Shown piece after piece: positions 47,900 through 58,587 of a DNA stretch of 64,000 bases (the first letter of the stretch is position 1; the number at the start of each line of letters is the position of its first letter). The stretch covers positions 49,093,466 through 49,157,465 of the forward strand of contig OY743183.1 of assembly GCA_963555705.1 (NCBI GenBank), given 5' to 3'. The stretch is from Ligustrum vulgare (lineage: Eukaryota; Streptophyta; Magnoliopsida; Lamiales; Oleaceae). A program made the position numbers and the translations under genes. Under the pieces are notes generated by a model. That model saw only the letters and a list, made by a program, of their open reading frames with translations, had not been told where the DNA came from and searched no databases.

Positions 47900-48830
47900 T
47901 GGAAATTAAGAAAATGAGTAATTAAATATGTTAAAGTTACAATAACATACAATTATTGTGAGGCAATCACAATTTACAATTCTTATAGTCCACAAGTTAT
48001 TTATCCATCAAAACTTATCAAATTTATCGATTACAATAAATTTCTTGGCCACAAATTACAAAATTTATCTGTGAGAAAAATCATAAATTATATATCAAAT
48101 TAATCGATCACGATTTATTGATCACAAATAAAAAGATTAAATATGTGAGGACTTATTTCTCGATCACAAATTATCAAATTTACTGACCGCCACTTATTTT
48201 TTAGTCACAAACCAAAACTTTTGTACATCAAAATGGTCACAAATTATCAAATTAATCGATCAAGACTTGTTTTCAATCACAAATTATCAAATTAATTGAT
48301 TACTAATTTTTCGATCACAAATCACAAATTATGAAGGTTAAAATTTATTTAAATGTCACAATTTGTCAAATTAATTAGTTATGATTTATCCCTCGATCCC
48401 AAATTACAAATATTTTAGGTCACAACTTATTTTAAAGTCACAAATTATCAAATTAGGTCTCGATTTGTCAAATTATTTGCTTACGACTTTTTCTTAATCA
48501 CAAATATTTTATGTTACAACTGATTTTACAGTCACATTATCAAACTAACTTGTCACAATTTATTTTTCGGTCACAAATTATCAAAATATATGTTACAATA
48601 TACCACCACATACGACACAACACCACCATGACTACCAAAATACTAGGTCACAAATATTTCTCCAACGCATCACCACCTTCAAAACACCACCACCACCTCT
48701 TCCTCCAACATCACCAACACCATGTAAAACCACATACAACCAATTGTCGTGGTCATTGTCACTCAACCATCATATCTACAACCAACAATAGGTCTTTATG
48801 TTGCCCTCGACAACCAATGCTGCAGTAGCT
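47900..48830. mobile_element. unclassified repeat family copy 2 (GTCACAA-rich)
   Basis: The same order as copy 1 at 6175: a GAGTAATTAAATATGTT lead, a GTCACAAATTATCAAATTA array (47935-48640), then ACCACCACATACGACACAAC low-complexity sequence. It is more diverged and shorter than copy 1. Termini were not recognised. Confidence 0.4.
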
Positions 48831-48839
48831 CGCGACAAA

Positions 48840-49750
48840 AGTTTGCAATGAGCACAGTGCGCGACGACTGCACAAAGCATTGAACAGTCGCTAAGATGCT
48901 CACCGATATCACCAAAGTATGATTGTCCTCATATAAGGCACTATGATGACCTCAAATCAAATGATTAAATCCACTAACGAACATTAGAGATTAATCATTG
49001 AAGCTCAAATAGTTATTTAAGTGGTATCTCTATTACGGTTCTCCAATATTTTGTTTATCATAACTTGTGAGATCTCCTACTCACTTCTTAAATGAAAAAT
49101 ATGACATGCGTTGATCTAACCATAACAACGATATTCATATCTTGATATTTTTATAAAATCACAAATGATTTGAGATTCAATAATAAGCAACTCGTAACTC
49201 ACATCACAACTTCATGTGATTAACAAATTACTTAGATTTAAATTTATTAACATAATGATGATGATGAATTAAACGCATACATGCCATAAATAAAATGCAT
49301 CAAATACCAGTCTATTTAGGAGCATCATGCTATATTGCTTCATCAGAGAAAATCTAATTTATTACTCGTACAATATTTATAGCTAAATGTCTTGTTGGCC
49401 AATAACATTGCATGACCATCGCAGTGGTAGGAGCTTTTGAAGCTAAATTTGTTATGCAATTCATTATCAAGTCAATCTAAAAAGTGAGATAAAGAAGCAA
49501 CAACAAAATGTTATGCTTTGATGCTTACAAAAAAGACAAAAGATGAAAATAACGTATATTTTTATTATTATTTTTTTTCTTTGAATATAACATATATTTT
49601 TCTTAGTCAACGTTGCATTGATGGCACATTGATCTAGGCTAAAAATATCGAGGAGAAAATAAGTACTTCATAGAGTTGGACACTCTGGGCCACTGCAATG
49701 AGTCCGCAAAGGTACTTGAGACCACACAACTACTTTGTCATGAGCAGTAC
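48840..49750. other. intergenic stretch, nothing recognised
   Basis: Short frames only; no RNA gene or transposon end was seen. Confidence 0.5.
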
Positions 49751-49754
49751 AAGA

Positions 49755-50570
49755 TTTGTTTGAGAGTGATTGTTAAAAGTTTTTGTTTAAAAACATATAT
49801 TTTTATATTTTTTAAATAAAATGTGTGGTTAAAAAATAAAAAGAAAAAATATATATGATTAAAAAATGATTTAGAGAATTGTGTAGGAAAAAACATGTCT
49901 AAAAATATGTTTGCCAAACAACACAACCTTAATAACTCTAATGTCAAGTCGTATTAATAAAGTACTTAACAATTAACACTAGCAATTTATAACGTAGAAT
50001 TACGTTATTCTAACAAAGAGCTTGACAAAAAGTATGACAAAAGTCTCACATGTGATGTGTGAGGTTAAGAGCAATAATTATTAGGCCTATACCTTATATG
50101 AAAGCTTTTATCAAACTCTTGGTTAATGTAACAAGGTTATTTTAAGGTATGATACTTCCAGCGAAATGTCCTTATTAATATTACATCAAGATGTTTTTGT
50201 TAGCAACAAAGTCAAATGTAATATGAAGCGTTTGGTAATATTGTAACAATTTTTTTTTTTTTTTTTATGTAAAATGTGTGATTAAAAAGTGGAGAGGCTA
50301 TATATATTTTTGGTCAAATCACTTGTTGTTCCATATTTCATAAAATTTACAAATACTAAACAATTTTTCTCCACTCACTTATAAATACTTCCCAAACCAG
50401 CCTTTAACTTGGCTCTGTTTGTTAAAAAAAAATGTTTAAAAACATTTCTTTATATTTTTTAGGTAAAATATGTGATTGAAAAGTTGGGAGAAAAAATATG
50501 AATAATTAATAAGTGATTTGAAGAATTATCTTTAAAAAACAAGTTTTTAAATACTTTTGGCAAACAGAGC
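49755..50570. mobile_element. cluster of related MITE remnants
   Basis: Three adjacent segments (about 49755-49935, 50210-50402, 50410-50570) share TTTATATTTTTTA, AAAATGTGTGATTAAAAAG and AGTGATTTGAAGAATT blocks with GTTTGG/CCAAAC-like ends, as in the MITE at 9612. The last has TGGCTCTGTTTG at one end and CAAACAGAGC at the other. Target duplications are unclear. Confidence 0.55.
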
Positions 50571-50573
50571 TTA

Positions 50574-51101
50574 GGGTGCGTTTGATAGCTGTTATTTTTC
50601 ACGGAAAATATGATTTTCCATGTGATTTTCCAACTTTGCGCTGTTTGGTTGTCTAAATTTTCTATGGAATTCATTTTCCCACTTGCCTCGAAATTCGGTA
50701 TTTTCCTTGTTTTGAATGAATTCATTTTCCAAGGGGGGAGGAGGTTTTATTTTTTATGGAAAATCTTATATCATTTTGTTACGTTTGATCATTTTTGTTT
50801 TTATTAATTGATTTATTTATTTTTTCTAAAAATGAACATTATTATTATCAAGTACAAATATGTGAAAAAATAAAAAAAATATTTTTTTTATTAAAATTAA
50901 TCAATTTTACTTTATTTTCCATGGAAAATAATGTCAATCAAACAACAAAAGTTGAAAGATTCCATATTTTTTTCATCTAGAAAATTAAATCAATCAAACA
51001 CATTAAACTTCCAATTCCTAGGAATCCAATTTTCTAAAATTCAATTCCTTGAAATTCATTTTCTTTCTACCCAAATTTCACCCTCGCTATCAAGCGCAGC
51101 C
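50574..51101. mobile_element. Tourist-like MITE, 528 bp
   Basis: GGGTGCGTTTGATAGC and GCTATCAAGCGCAGCC are inverted with two mismatches in 16, flanked by TTA on both sides (50571-50573, 51102-51104). The interior is AT-rich with GGAAAAT/ATTTTCC words and no coding capacity. Confidence 0.82.
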
Positions 51102-51104
51102 TTA

Positions 51105-51645
51105 GTTGCTTTCGAATTTCTTTTTTCCCCGTATTTGTTTCCATCTAATTTTGGTAGATTTCATTCAACCTTTATTATTAAATGCAGTGATATCACTCCT
51201 ATAGAAGACCGTGTGATGCGACTCTCAACTACCATCTACGGTTCGCAGGCGTCAAAATCGATAATTTTAAGGAAGAAGTCAAACATCCCAAAATTGGTAA
51301 GCAAATGGAATTTTGACACGTACCTTTTGATGACCAATAGTCTCTCACTGTCAAATCAAATGGTATTTTACGATGATTATAGGTTATGTTTGGAGCAAGG
51401 AAATATATACCCAACTCGGAAGAAAAATTTCGCGTTCTGTACGAGGAAATACAAAAATATGTCTCAGACCCCATCGAACTAGAAACTCGTCAATCAAGGC
51501 ATGAGGCATGATCAATTTTTCTTGTTGAGAATATAATAAATTTTTTAAAAAAATAGTCTATTTATTAGACATTATTATCAATAAATATGATCTACTTTTA
51601 TTTGAGTTATTATTTAATGTATGATTGTATTAGAAAAATGTAACA
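51105..51645. other. intergenic stretch, nothing recognised
   Basis: A frame of 183 residues spans the MITE end and this DNA, but half of it is MITE sequence, so it is not called a gene. Confidence 0.45.
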
Positions 51646-51689
51646 AAAATTTTTATCTTCAAGTATATTAATAGGGATTTCTCGAGTCG

Positions 51690-52100
51690 AAAATCAAGGT
51701 TAGAGTTTTTAGGGTTGAGCTTTTTTGGAACCCAAGCCGAGCCAAAGTTCATCCCAAAAAATAAGGCTCGACTCAAGCTATAAGCTCAATCTTTTGAGCC
51801 GAGCCAAGTCGGGTTTTGAGCTTTTATTATTTTTTTATTTTTAAAACAAAAATTCATAAATTTATTATTGAAAAGGTATATATACAACAAACTAAACAGA
51901 GCTCGCAGTGGAATTTCAAGGCTCAAGCTCACATCGAGCTTTTTTTTGGCTCAAGCCAAGCGGAGTCAAAGCTCGTTTCTTAAAGAAAAAAAAGTTCGGC
52001 TCGAGTTTTGACTCGAAATCTTGAGCTGCAAGTCGAGTTAAGCCCAAACTTTTTTCGAGCAAGCCCGAGAGGCTCGAGTCGACGAGTTATTTTGTCATCC
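51690..52100. repeat. GAGCCGAGCC / AAGCTCGA-rich degenerate repeat
   Basis: Words such as GAGCCGAGCCAAGTCGGG, GGCTCAAGCCAAGC and GGCTCGAG recur in both orientations, typical of old plant repeats. Class not determined. Confidence 0.6.
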
Positions 52101-52397
52101 CTATATATTAATAACAATATAAAAGAAAGTTATGAAATAGAGGGAATATTTTTCATAGTTAAAAAAATATTTTTACTTATAAAAATTAACTCTTATATAC
52201 CCTCAATGTAAACAAACAAAAATTGGACTTGTTCAATAATACTGTAACAATTATAAATTGGTAATTTATTTTTTGAGGTAAAATTTGATTAAAAAGTGGA
52301 GGGAGAAAATCTGTGTAGTTAAAAGTGATTTGAAAAATTGTGTTATTTATAAATTGTAATGATTGCATTAAAAAACAAAGCTTTTACTTAAAATCAT

Positions 52398-52558
52398 GCC
52401 TTTTTTGGTAAAACTTTTTGTTTATAAATAAAAAATGTGATGTTTTTGAGTTAAAATATGTGGTTGGAAAGTAATTTTGAGAATTTTGTATGGTTAAACA
52501 GTGATTTGAAAAAATGTGTTATTTAAGCTTATTTATAAATAGGTTTACAAACGGAGGC
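52398..52558. mobile_element. diverged MITE, relative of the 9612 element
   Basis: The right end GTTTACAAACGGAGGC is followed by TAA; the left end GCCTTTTTTGGTAAAAC is a mutated version of the family terminus. The left target duplication is not preserved. Confidence 0.6.
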
Positions 52559-52587
52559 TAATCTAGCCAATGCCAAACATGGCCTGG

Positions 52588-52717
52588 TGATCTCCTACCC
52601 GCTGGAGGGTAGGTTATCCTACCCTCCACCACCTTTTCCATCATTAAAAAAATATTTTCTGGGATGGAAAAGGTGCTGGAGGGTAGGATAACCTACCCTC
52701 CAGCGGGTAGGAGATCA
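52588..52717. repeat. foldback: 54-bp inverted repeat with nested palindromes
   Basis: Arms 52588-52641 and 52664-52717 pair over 54 bp with one mismatch around a 22-base loop. Each arm itself contains GGAGGGTAGG-TTAT-CCTACCCTCC, a 10-bp palindrome. TGCCAAACATG flanks it at 52571-52581 and 52723-52733, which looks like an 11-bp target duplication. It has no coding capacity. Possibly a small Mutator-type foldback. Confidence 0.85.
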
Positions 52718-52739
52718 TTGCTTGCCAAACATGATGATA

Positions 52740-53737
52740 TAAAGGGAAATTAATAAGTCCATTGGGGTTTTGTAGCGACATAGATTGAATGACTTTTACA
52801 CTCTGTACAATGGTTGGGGCTTAAATCCCAATTCAAACTACACAATTTTTCAAAATTTCTTTTTAACTAAACATATTTTCTGTTTTCGTCGAACTGAGTT
52901 AGTCAAGTGGTAGATAGCATGTGAATCAGATCACATGACTAGAGAAGTGATGGAATGATGACACGTGACTACTTCAAATCTCTCCATACAAATGGTCTAA
53001 ATGACGTTCAATTATGAGTTCATATTTCATATCAATGTTTGCATACTCGATTACGTCGAGTTGAGGAAGCATGTCAAGAGATCAGTTCAAGTGTTAGATG
53101 GTTTGACTTGACTTTTGACCTGAATCGAGGGTTCAAAATCGGGACAGATTTGACTTGCGAATATTGTAATCATTCTAATCTTAAACTCTCTCAAATTTAG
53201 ATAATTCTCTTGATTTGGGATCCATTTGACTTGAATAAAAATCAATTTGATCTATTATTGTCAAATCCAGTTTATACCAAACATTTATTTTCTTTTTATT
53301 ACTCGTGTTTAATTATGTAAAAAAAAATGAGGCACGTTTGATTTTTAGTATGGATATAACTCAAAGCTACAATAAATATGATTTTGAATATTGTTTTCCA
53401 TTAAAGAAGACATCATTTATTTTTTTATATGCAAAGAGGGAGCAAGCCAATTTTATAGACCAAGCCAAGGGAGCTACTAATAGATCTTTTTGTGCCTACT
53501 CTAGATTTTCCCTACATATAAGTTTTGCTTTTATTTATGTCAACCATTTTTCTTAGATTCCGAATCCATTGTATGATTGATTTTATTAGTTTCTTCAGGC
53601 TATTTGTCATCCACCCACCCTAATGGATCATGTCGTGTATTTAGTATACTTTGAGAAACGTCACAAGATACTTTCGGTCAATCAAATTCTGGCTACTGGT
53701 ATTATATTATTATAAAAAGAAACCCACATCTGGATGG
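52740..53737. other. intergenic stretch, nothing coding recognised
   Basis: Only short frames. 52895-52960 has a TAGTCAAGTGG word resembling a pol III A box but no B box. Confidence 0.5.
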
Positions 53738-54281
53738 TGGGAAAATATACCCAACTCAATCAAACGCAGCAAAAATAAAAATACGAAATTATTGAAAAAA
53801 ACAGAGAAAAGAAAGAATTCAACGTGGTTCAACTGATTGTCGACAACCACGGGATAATAACACTTTTATTGATAAGAAAAATAAATCACTCGTTACAATA
53901 TTTTTCTCACACTCACAACTTCTCCTAACACAAAGAAAGAACAACAAACGTGTTTTCTATCTAAACCCTCTTACCAAAATTTTCTCTTTTTCTCACACAC
54001 ACACACGACACATAATGCTTTATTTTTTCTTTTCACGTTGATCATAAGTCTACATCTTTAATCTGTCAACGTGTTATATAATAAAATAATGCCAAAAATT
54101 TTACCTAATTGTATTTGAATTCTCTTATTATTTTCCTTATATAATAATACAAAAAATATTTTATTCTTTTTCCAATTTGTATTATATATATAAAGAAAAT
54201 AATCTCAATTTAATTTTACCACTTTTTCTTTTCTTGTCAAATAAGAATTTTTTATTCCATAATTTTTTATCAATCCCAACA
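53738..54281 (-). repeat. LTR (3') of a decayed copia element
   Basis: On + from TGGGAAAATATACCC to ATCAATCCCAACA; the minus strand ends a polypurine tract GTCAAAGTGGAGATTG (54281-54296) directly before TGTTGGGATTG. The left boundary is inferred from the terminal TG only. Confidence 0.7.
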
Positions 54282-55260
54282 ATCTCCACTTTGACCAAAA
54301 ATTCTAATAAGCATGAACAGTATTCAAAGATTCATGAAATGTAACATTTTGTTTTGACATCTTTGAACTACTCTCTTCAATCTTCTTGTCATTAGTCACA
54401 GATCCCTTCTTGACAACTTCACAAACTTTAACAGTAGTAGACGACTCCCCTTGGTGCGACTCCAATCTGACAGCTCCACCTAAAATCGTCTTCCCTAATA
54501 GCTTATACAAATTACCAACTTTTTCACCTCTAATTATTGACATATAATTTTTCTTCACAATCATCACACCACCTCTGGCAGAATATTCATAACCCAATGT
54601 GTCTAATGCTCCCAATGATATTAAACTTCACTTCAATCTTGGTACATGCAAAACACCTGTTATTTGTCTTACAACTCCATCAAACATCTTTACCTTCACA
54701 GTACTCGAACCCTTAACTTCAAGTTTTTGATTATCAACCACAAAAACATGATGTTCATCACATGACTTATAATTATCAAACAAATCTCTATTTGGACACA
54801 TGATAAAAACATCCAAAATCCAAAAACCAATCACTAGCTAGATTATCACAATTAGCAACACATAAAACATCATCAACGTCTTAATTTTCCTCCACCACAT
54901 TTGTAGAATTTGAATTCTCTAAGATTTCTTTACCTTTCCTCCTTCATTCAAGATGTTTTGTCAATTCTTCACAATCCCTTCTAACTTGACCTTTCTTGTG
55001 GCAGTAATACCACTCCACGTCTCTTCTTGAATGAGATTGAGAACGATCCCTTTGACTATAATTTCTTCCTCGTGATTCACCTCTACCATACCTATTATCG
55101 GAAGTAGTCAACAGAACTCGATCACCATTCACATTACCACTTAGCTTCTTCATGTTGAATGTCTCTAACAAAGCAGTCGAAACCTCGTTCACCATCAAAG
55201 TAGATTTACCAAGTAACAATGTGGTCACCAACGTCTCATATGATTCGCGCAAGGAAGATA
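54282..55260 (-). pseudogene. copia gag-protease remnant
   Basis: On the minus strand: 55252-54944 gag end with an Arg/Ser/Asp-rich linker and a damaged zinc knuckle (YYCHKKGQVRRDCEE, first Cys replaced by Tyr); 54834-54628 the protease start (FWILDVFIMCPNRDLFDNYK, no D-S-G visible) and VKMFDGVVRQITGVLHVPRL; 54615-54304 the gag-pre-integrase region (GALDTLGYEYSARGGVMIVK, GEKVGNLYKLLG). This joins directly to the polypurine tract, so integrase and RT are deleted. Confidence 0.85.
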
Positions 55261-55264
55261 ATAA

Positions 55265-56430
55265 AATAATCTTGGTGAAATCATTTAGGTTTTCGGATTG
55301 CTTTGAAGTGTCTTCTTGCCTTCTTTATGTGGTGTTGCCTACTGTGGTTTGGGCAGATTTTTGAGCCCTTGATTCATTGCACATAGCTTGTGATTTTGCA
55401 ATTGGAGGGAGTTTCTATAACACTTCAACTAATTGCTTCCATATCATTCTAATTAATTTGTCAATCATATTATTTATTGTGATTAATCCTGATTATTTTG
55501 TGTTGTTGCAAGGTTAATTTCACCACAATTTAATTAAAAATAATTTTAGCAAATGGAAATAGTTGACTACATGGACCCACATGACATAAACAACATCGAT
55601 TGAACTTGATAAACCATCGAAATTATCAAAACATATGCCCTTAGTTTTTGTTAAGGAACAATTTACTTGCTTCACTTTTACACTCAAACTTAAATATTGT
55701 AACACTATATGTATGAATAGAGTATGTTTGTACGTGATTATATAGAAAATCACTCAATAGATAATTATGCAATTACAAATCGAGTCTTAAATCGATCTGC
55801 CATAAAAGAGTATCATAAAGGTTTTTGATAATTTGGTTCAACAACACAGACACAAAAGTGCAAGGTTGAAGAAGATCGAATAATTTGGTTCGAGTTTTCA
55901 ACACTTTGAGAGTTTGCATTCTGTATTGTATTTGTAATATTATTTGTATAACAACATTTCAGCTCTACACTTTTTTTTTTAAGTCATAAAAATGGAACCT
56001 TGATAGGTTAATGTGGACACAAATTTTAACACGGATACATGCACATTTTGACATTTAAGCGTGCATATGAGGTCAACGATGAGTTGACCAAGTTGACCGC
56101 ATTATCATGCACATAGGAAAAGTATGTAATTTACACGTAATAAAATATTAATCGAAATCTAAAAAGATGTTCCAGGCACAAAGAAAAGGTTTAACGTTGT
56201 CTAGTTGGGATAATAATTTATGAATTTCAGAAAATTATAGATTATATTATATCATCCTTGCATTTTGGGGTGCATTTATATGTTTATATTTTTGATAAAC
56301 ATTATGACATGCAGATATAGAGTTCAACTAAATATGACATATAAGATCAAACCTCATATTCAACACACTTTAGTCTATTTGAATAAATGCTACAATCACA
56401 ATCTCACCCACAATGTAGGTGACAGCCCAC
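55265..56430. other. intergenic stretch, nothing recognised
   Basis: AT-rich DNA between the copia and hAT relics. No terminus, gene or RNA was identified. Confidence 0.5.
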
Positions 56431-56436
56431 TAAGTA

Positions 56437-56616
56437 TCATTTGAATAATTCATCAAGGTGCATCACGATGTAGCCACTTGAGCTATATGTCTGGTGGGGC
56501 AAGCAATATGTCTGGTGAGTTCAACGGATAATTCATCAAGGTTCATTTGAATAATTCATCAAGGTTCATCAAGGGTTATGATGGGGCAAGCAATATGTCT
56601 GGTGAGTTCAACGGAT
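56437..56616. repeat. local direct duplication at the edge of the hAT relic
   Basis: GGGGCAAGCAATATGTCTGG with GTGAGTTCAACGGA occurs at about 56495 and again at 56583, and AATAATTCATCAAGGT occurs three times between 56441 and 56565. The second copy is the one in frame with the transposase. Confidence 0.88.
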
Positions 56617-57687
56617 TAAAAGCTTTGATTTTAAGGGAGAATCCCTATACTTTTTATGTTCATTGTTTTGCTCACCAACTTCAATTATCAATTGTTTCGG
56701 TGGCACGTAGAACTATAGTGGTTGGTGATTTCTTTAATACGCTTTCTATCGTTGTAAATCTAGTGGGTGTGCCTTCTAAGCATGTAGATGCACTTCGAGC
56801 AAGTTATCATGACGAGATTGTGAAGAGGCTCAATCTTGGGGAACTTTGTAGTGGCAGTGGAAAGTTTCAAGAAATAAATTTGGCACGACCTGGTGACACT
56901 AGATGGGGCTCGCATTTACTGACAGTCACTCGTTTCATTAGTATGTTCAATAACGTTTTAGACGTTCTTGATATTGTATCACAAGATGGGCCAACTGCAG
57001 ATCAAAGAGCATTGGCCAACCATCAGATGACCACTATGCAAAACTTTCAGCATGTCTTCTGTCTCCATTTTATGTTTGACATTCTTGTCATTACAGATAA
57101 TCTTTCACAAGCATTACAAAATAAGGAGCAGGATATTCAGAATGCTATGGGATTGTTAAATGTGGTCAAGTGTACATTGCAGAACATGAGGGACAATGGT
57201 TGAAATAAATTGTTGGATAGGGTGATCGAGTTCTATCTTTGATACTGCTAAATTGCTACGTCTTGCTGAGTTCTATCCTTCAGACTTCAACGCTGAAGAG
57301 TTGTTATTACTTAGACCCGAACTTGACAAGCTTTTTATACTTGTCACAATGGAGAATGCTTTCTTTAATCTCAACAGTATATCATGCGTAGCTAAGAAGT
57401 TGGTTGAAACGAGGAATTCTTGTTATTTTCCATTGGTTTATAGGCTCATTACATTGACTTTGATATTACCTGTTGCAACTGCATCTGTTGAAAGAGCATT
57501 CTCTGCAATGAATTTAATCAAGAGTGATTTGCGCAATAAAATGGGAGATAAATGGTTGAATGACAATTTGGTTGTGTACACGGAGTGAGACATTTTTAAA
57601 AATATTGAGAATGAGGCAATATTGCAGCGTTTCCAAAATATCAGACCCCGAAGAATGCAGTTGTCCGAGCCAACGAATACCAACTGA
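56547..57687 (+). pseudogene. hAT transposase, ZMYM1-like type, N-terminally truncated
   Basis: The first frame (56547-57203) has GYDGASNMSGEFNGLKALIL, YVHCFAHQLQLSIVSVARR, NLARPGDTRWGSHLLTVTRF and DNLSQALQNKEQDIQNAMGL. After a stop and frame change, 57253-57588 gives RLAEFYPSDFNAEELLLLRP and the hAT dimerisation block LILPVATASVERAFSAMNLI, KMGDKWLNDNLVVY. A final frame (ERFQNIRPRRMQL-like) ends at TGA 57685-57687. The N-terminal zinc finger and domain of unknown function are missing. This is the plant family often annotated as zinc finger MYM-type protein 1-like, in fact hAT transposase. Confidence 0.88.
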
Positions 57688-57689
57688 TG

Positions 57690-58219
57690 TCATTATCATG
57701 TATTTTGCATCTATTTTAATTTGTATTGGATTATATGTTCATATATTTAATTACAACTTTTTATTCTTATATCTATTTATTCGTTTTTAAATATTATTTC
57801 ATTAAATAATATTCACAATCTCGCTACTGTCATCGTTCATGTTAGTTGGTCAACGGTCAACGACCGACGAGGTCAACGGTCAACGCTCTACCTGGACTTC
57901 TCGGCTGGCTCCGCCACTGATCTTGAGCACCTTGAGTGGATAACTAGTCTTGTGACTCAAAACATCTTAAAGCTAAATGGGGCAACTGCAATGTGAGTGT
58001 ATCGGAGTGTTCTGTACATAATCTTTCAAAACGTCTACCGAGTTGAAGCTACCGTATTTTTCTTTTTTTTTTTTTTTTTTTGAGAATATTGTGCGGTTAA
58101 AAAGTAGAGATTTTTTTTTGGGGAGGGGGGGGGGGGGTGTAAAATTATTTATTAGGAAGATGAGATTAAACATGAGTTTGAAGAAAATGAGATTTTTGAA
58201 AAATGGGATCCGGCTAGGA
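57690..58219. other. spacer between the hAT relic and YUC4
   Basis: Contains GGTCAACGGTCAACG duplicated words (57848-57890), a T run (58060-58081) and a G run (58117-58137). No coding region. Confidence 0.55.
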
Positions 58220-58280
58220 GCATATTTAAGGTGATTTAAACCGGTATGTTAACCTTCCATTAACACCACCTTAAATATGC
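58220..58280. promoter_or_regulatory. 14-bp inverted repeat upstream of YUC4, possible core-promoter region
   Basis: GCATATTTAAGGTG (58220-58233) and CACCTTAAATATGC (58267-58280) are perfectly complementary around a 33-base spacer, about 310 bp before the YUC4 start codon. Each arm contains a TATTTAA/TTAAATA word that could act as a TATA box. Role is inference. Confidence 0.5.
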
Positions 58281-58407
58281 AGACAAGTAGAGAAGAAAGA
58301 GCCTTGAGAAAGAGAAGTAAATCATTTCCTTAACCTTCACGTCTCCATTACACCACTGTTTCTCTATCCGTCTTTCACTTCTCATAAAAACCTCTGAGAT
58401 TTCTTTT

Positions 58408-58445
58408 TTTTTTTCCCCTCCACCCCTCCACCCCCACCCCTCCCA
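58408..58445 (+). promoter_or_regulatory. pyrimidine-rich tract, YUC4 upstream/5' UTR
   Basis: A CT/CCACCCC-rich stretch (TTTTTTCCCCTCCACCCC) about 150 bp before the start codon. Pyrimidine-rich leaders are common in plant promoters and 5' UTRs. Confidence 0.4.
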
Positions 58446-58587
58446 TTAGCAATTTTCTTTCATCTTACACTCTTCTTTAAATCCCCATCTGAACATCTCA
58501 CACTTCCTCAGTTAAACAATCAGAGCTTTTCAGTGTGTGAAACTGAGAATTTCTGAAATATCTTAAACTTTTTACTCAGTTCTCTAC

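Noticed and set aside
50931..51482. 183-residue + strand frame
   Set aside because: The first half is MITE sequence and the rest shows no recognisable motif, so it is chance openness.
52895..52985. Possible tRNA-derived SINE head (A-box-like TAGTCAAGTGG)
   Set aside because: No B box at the right spacing, no tail, no target duplication.
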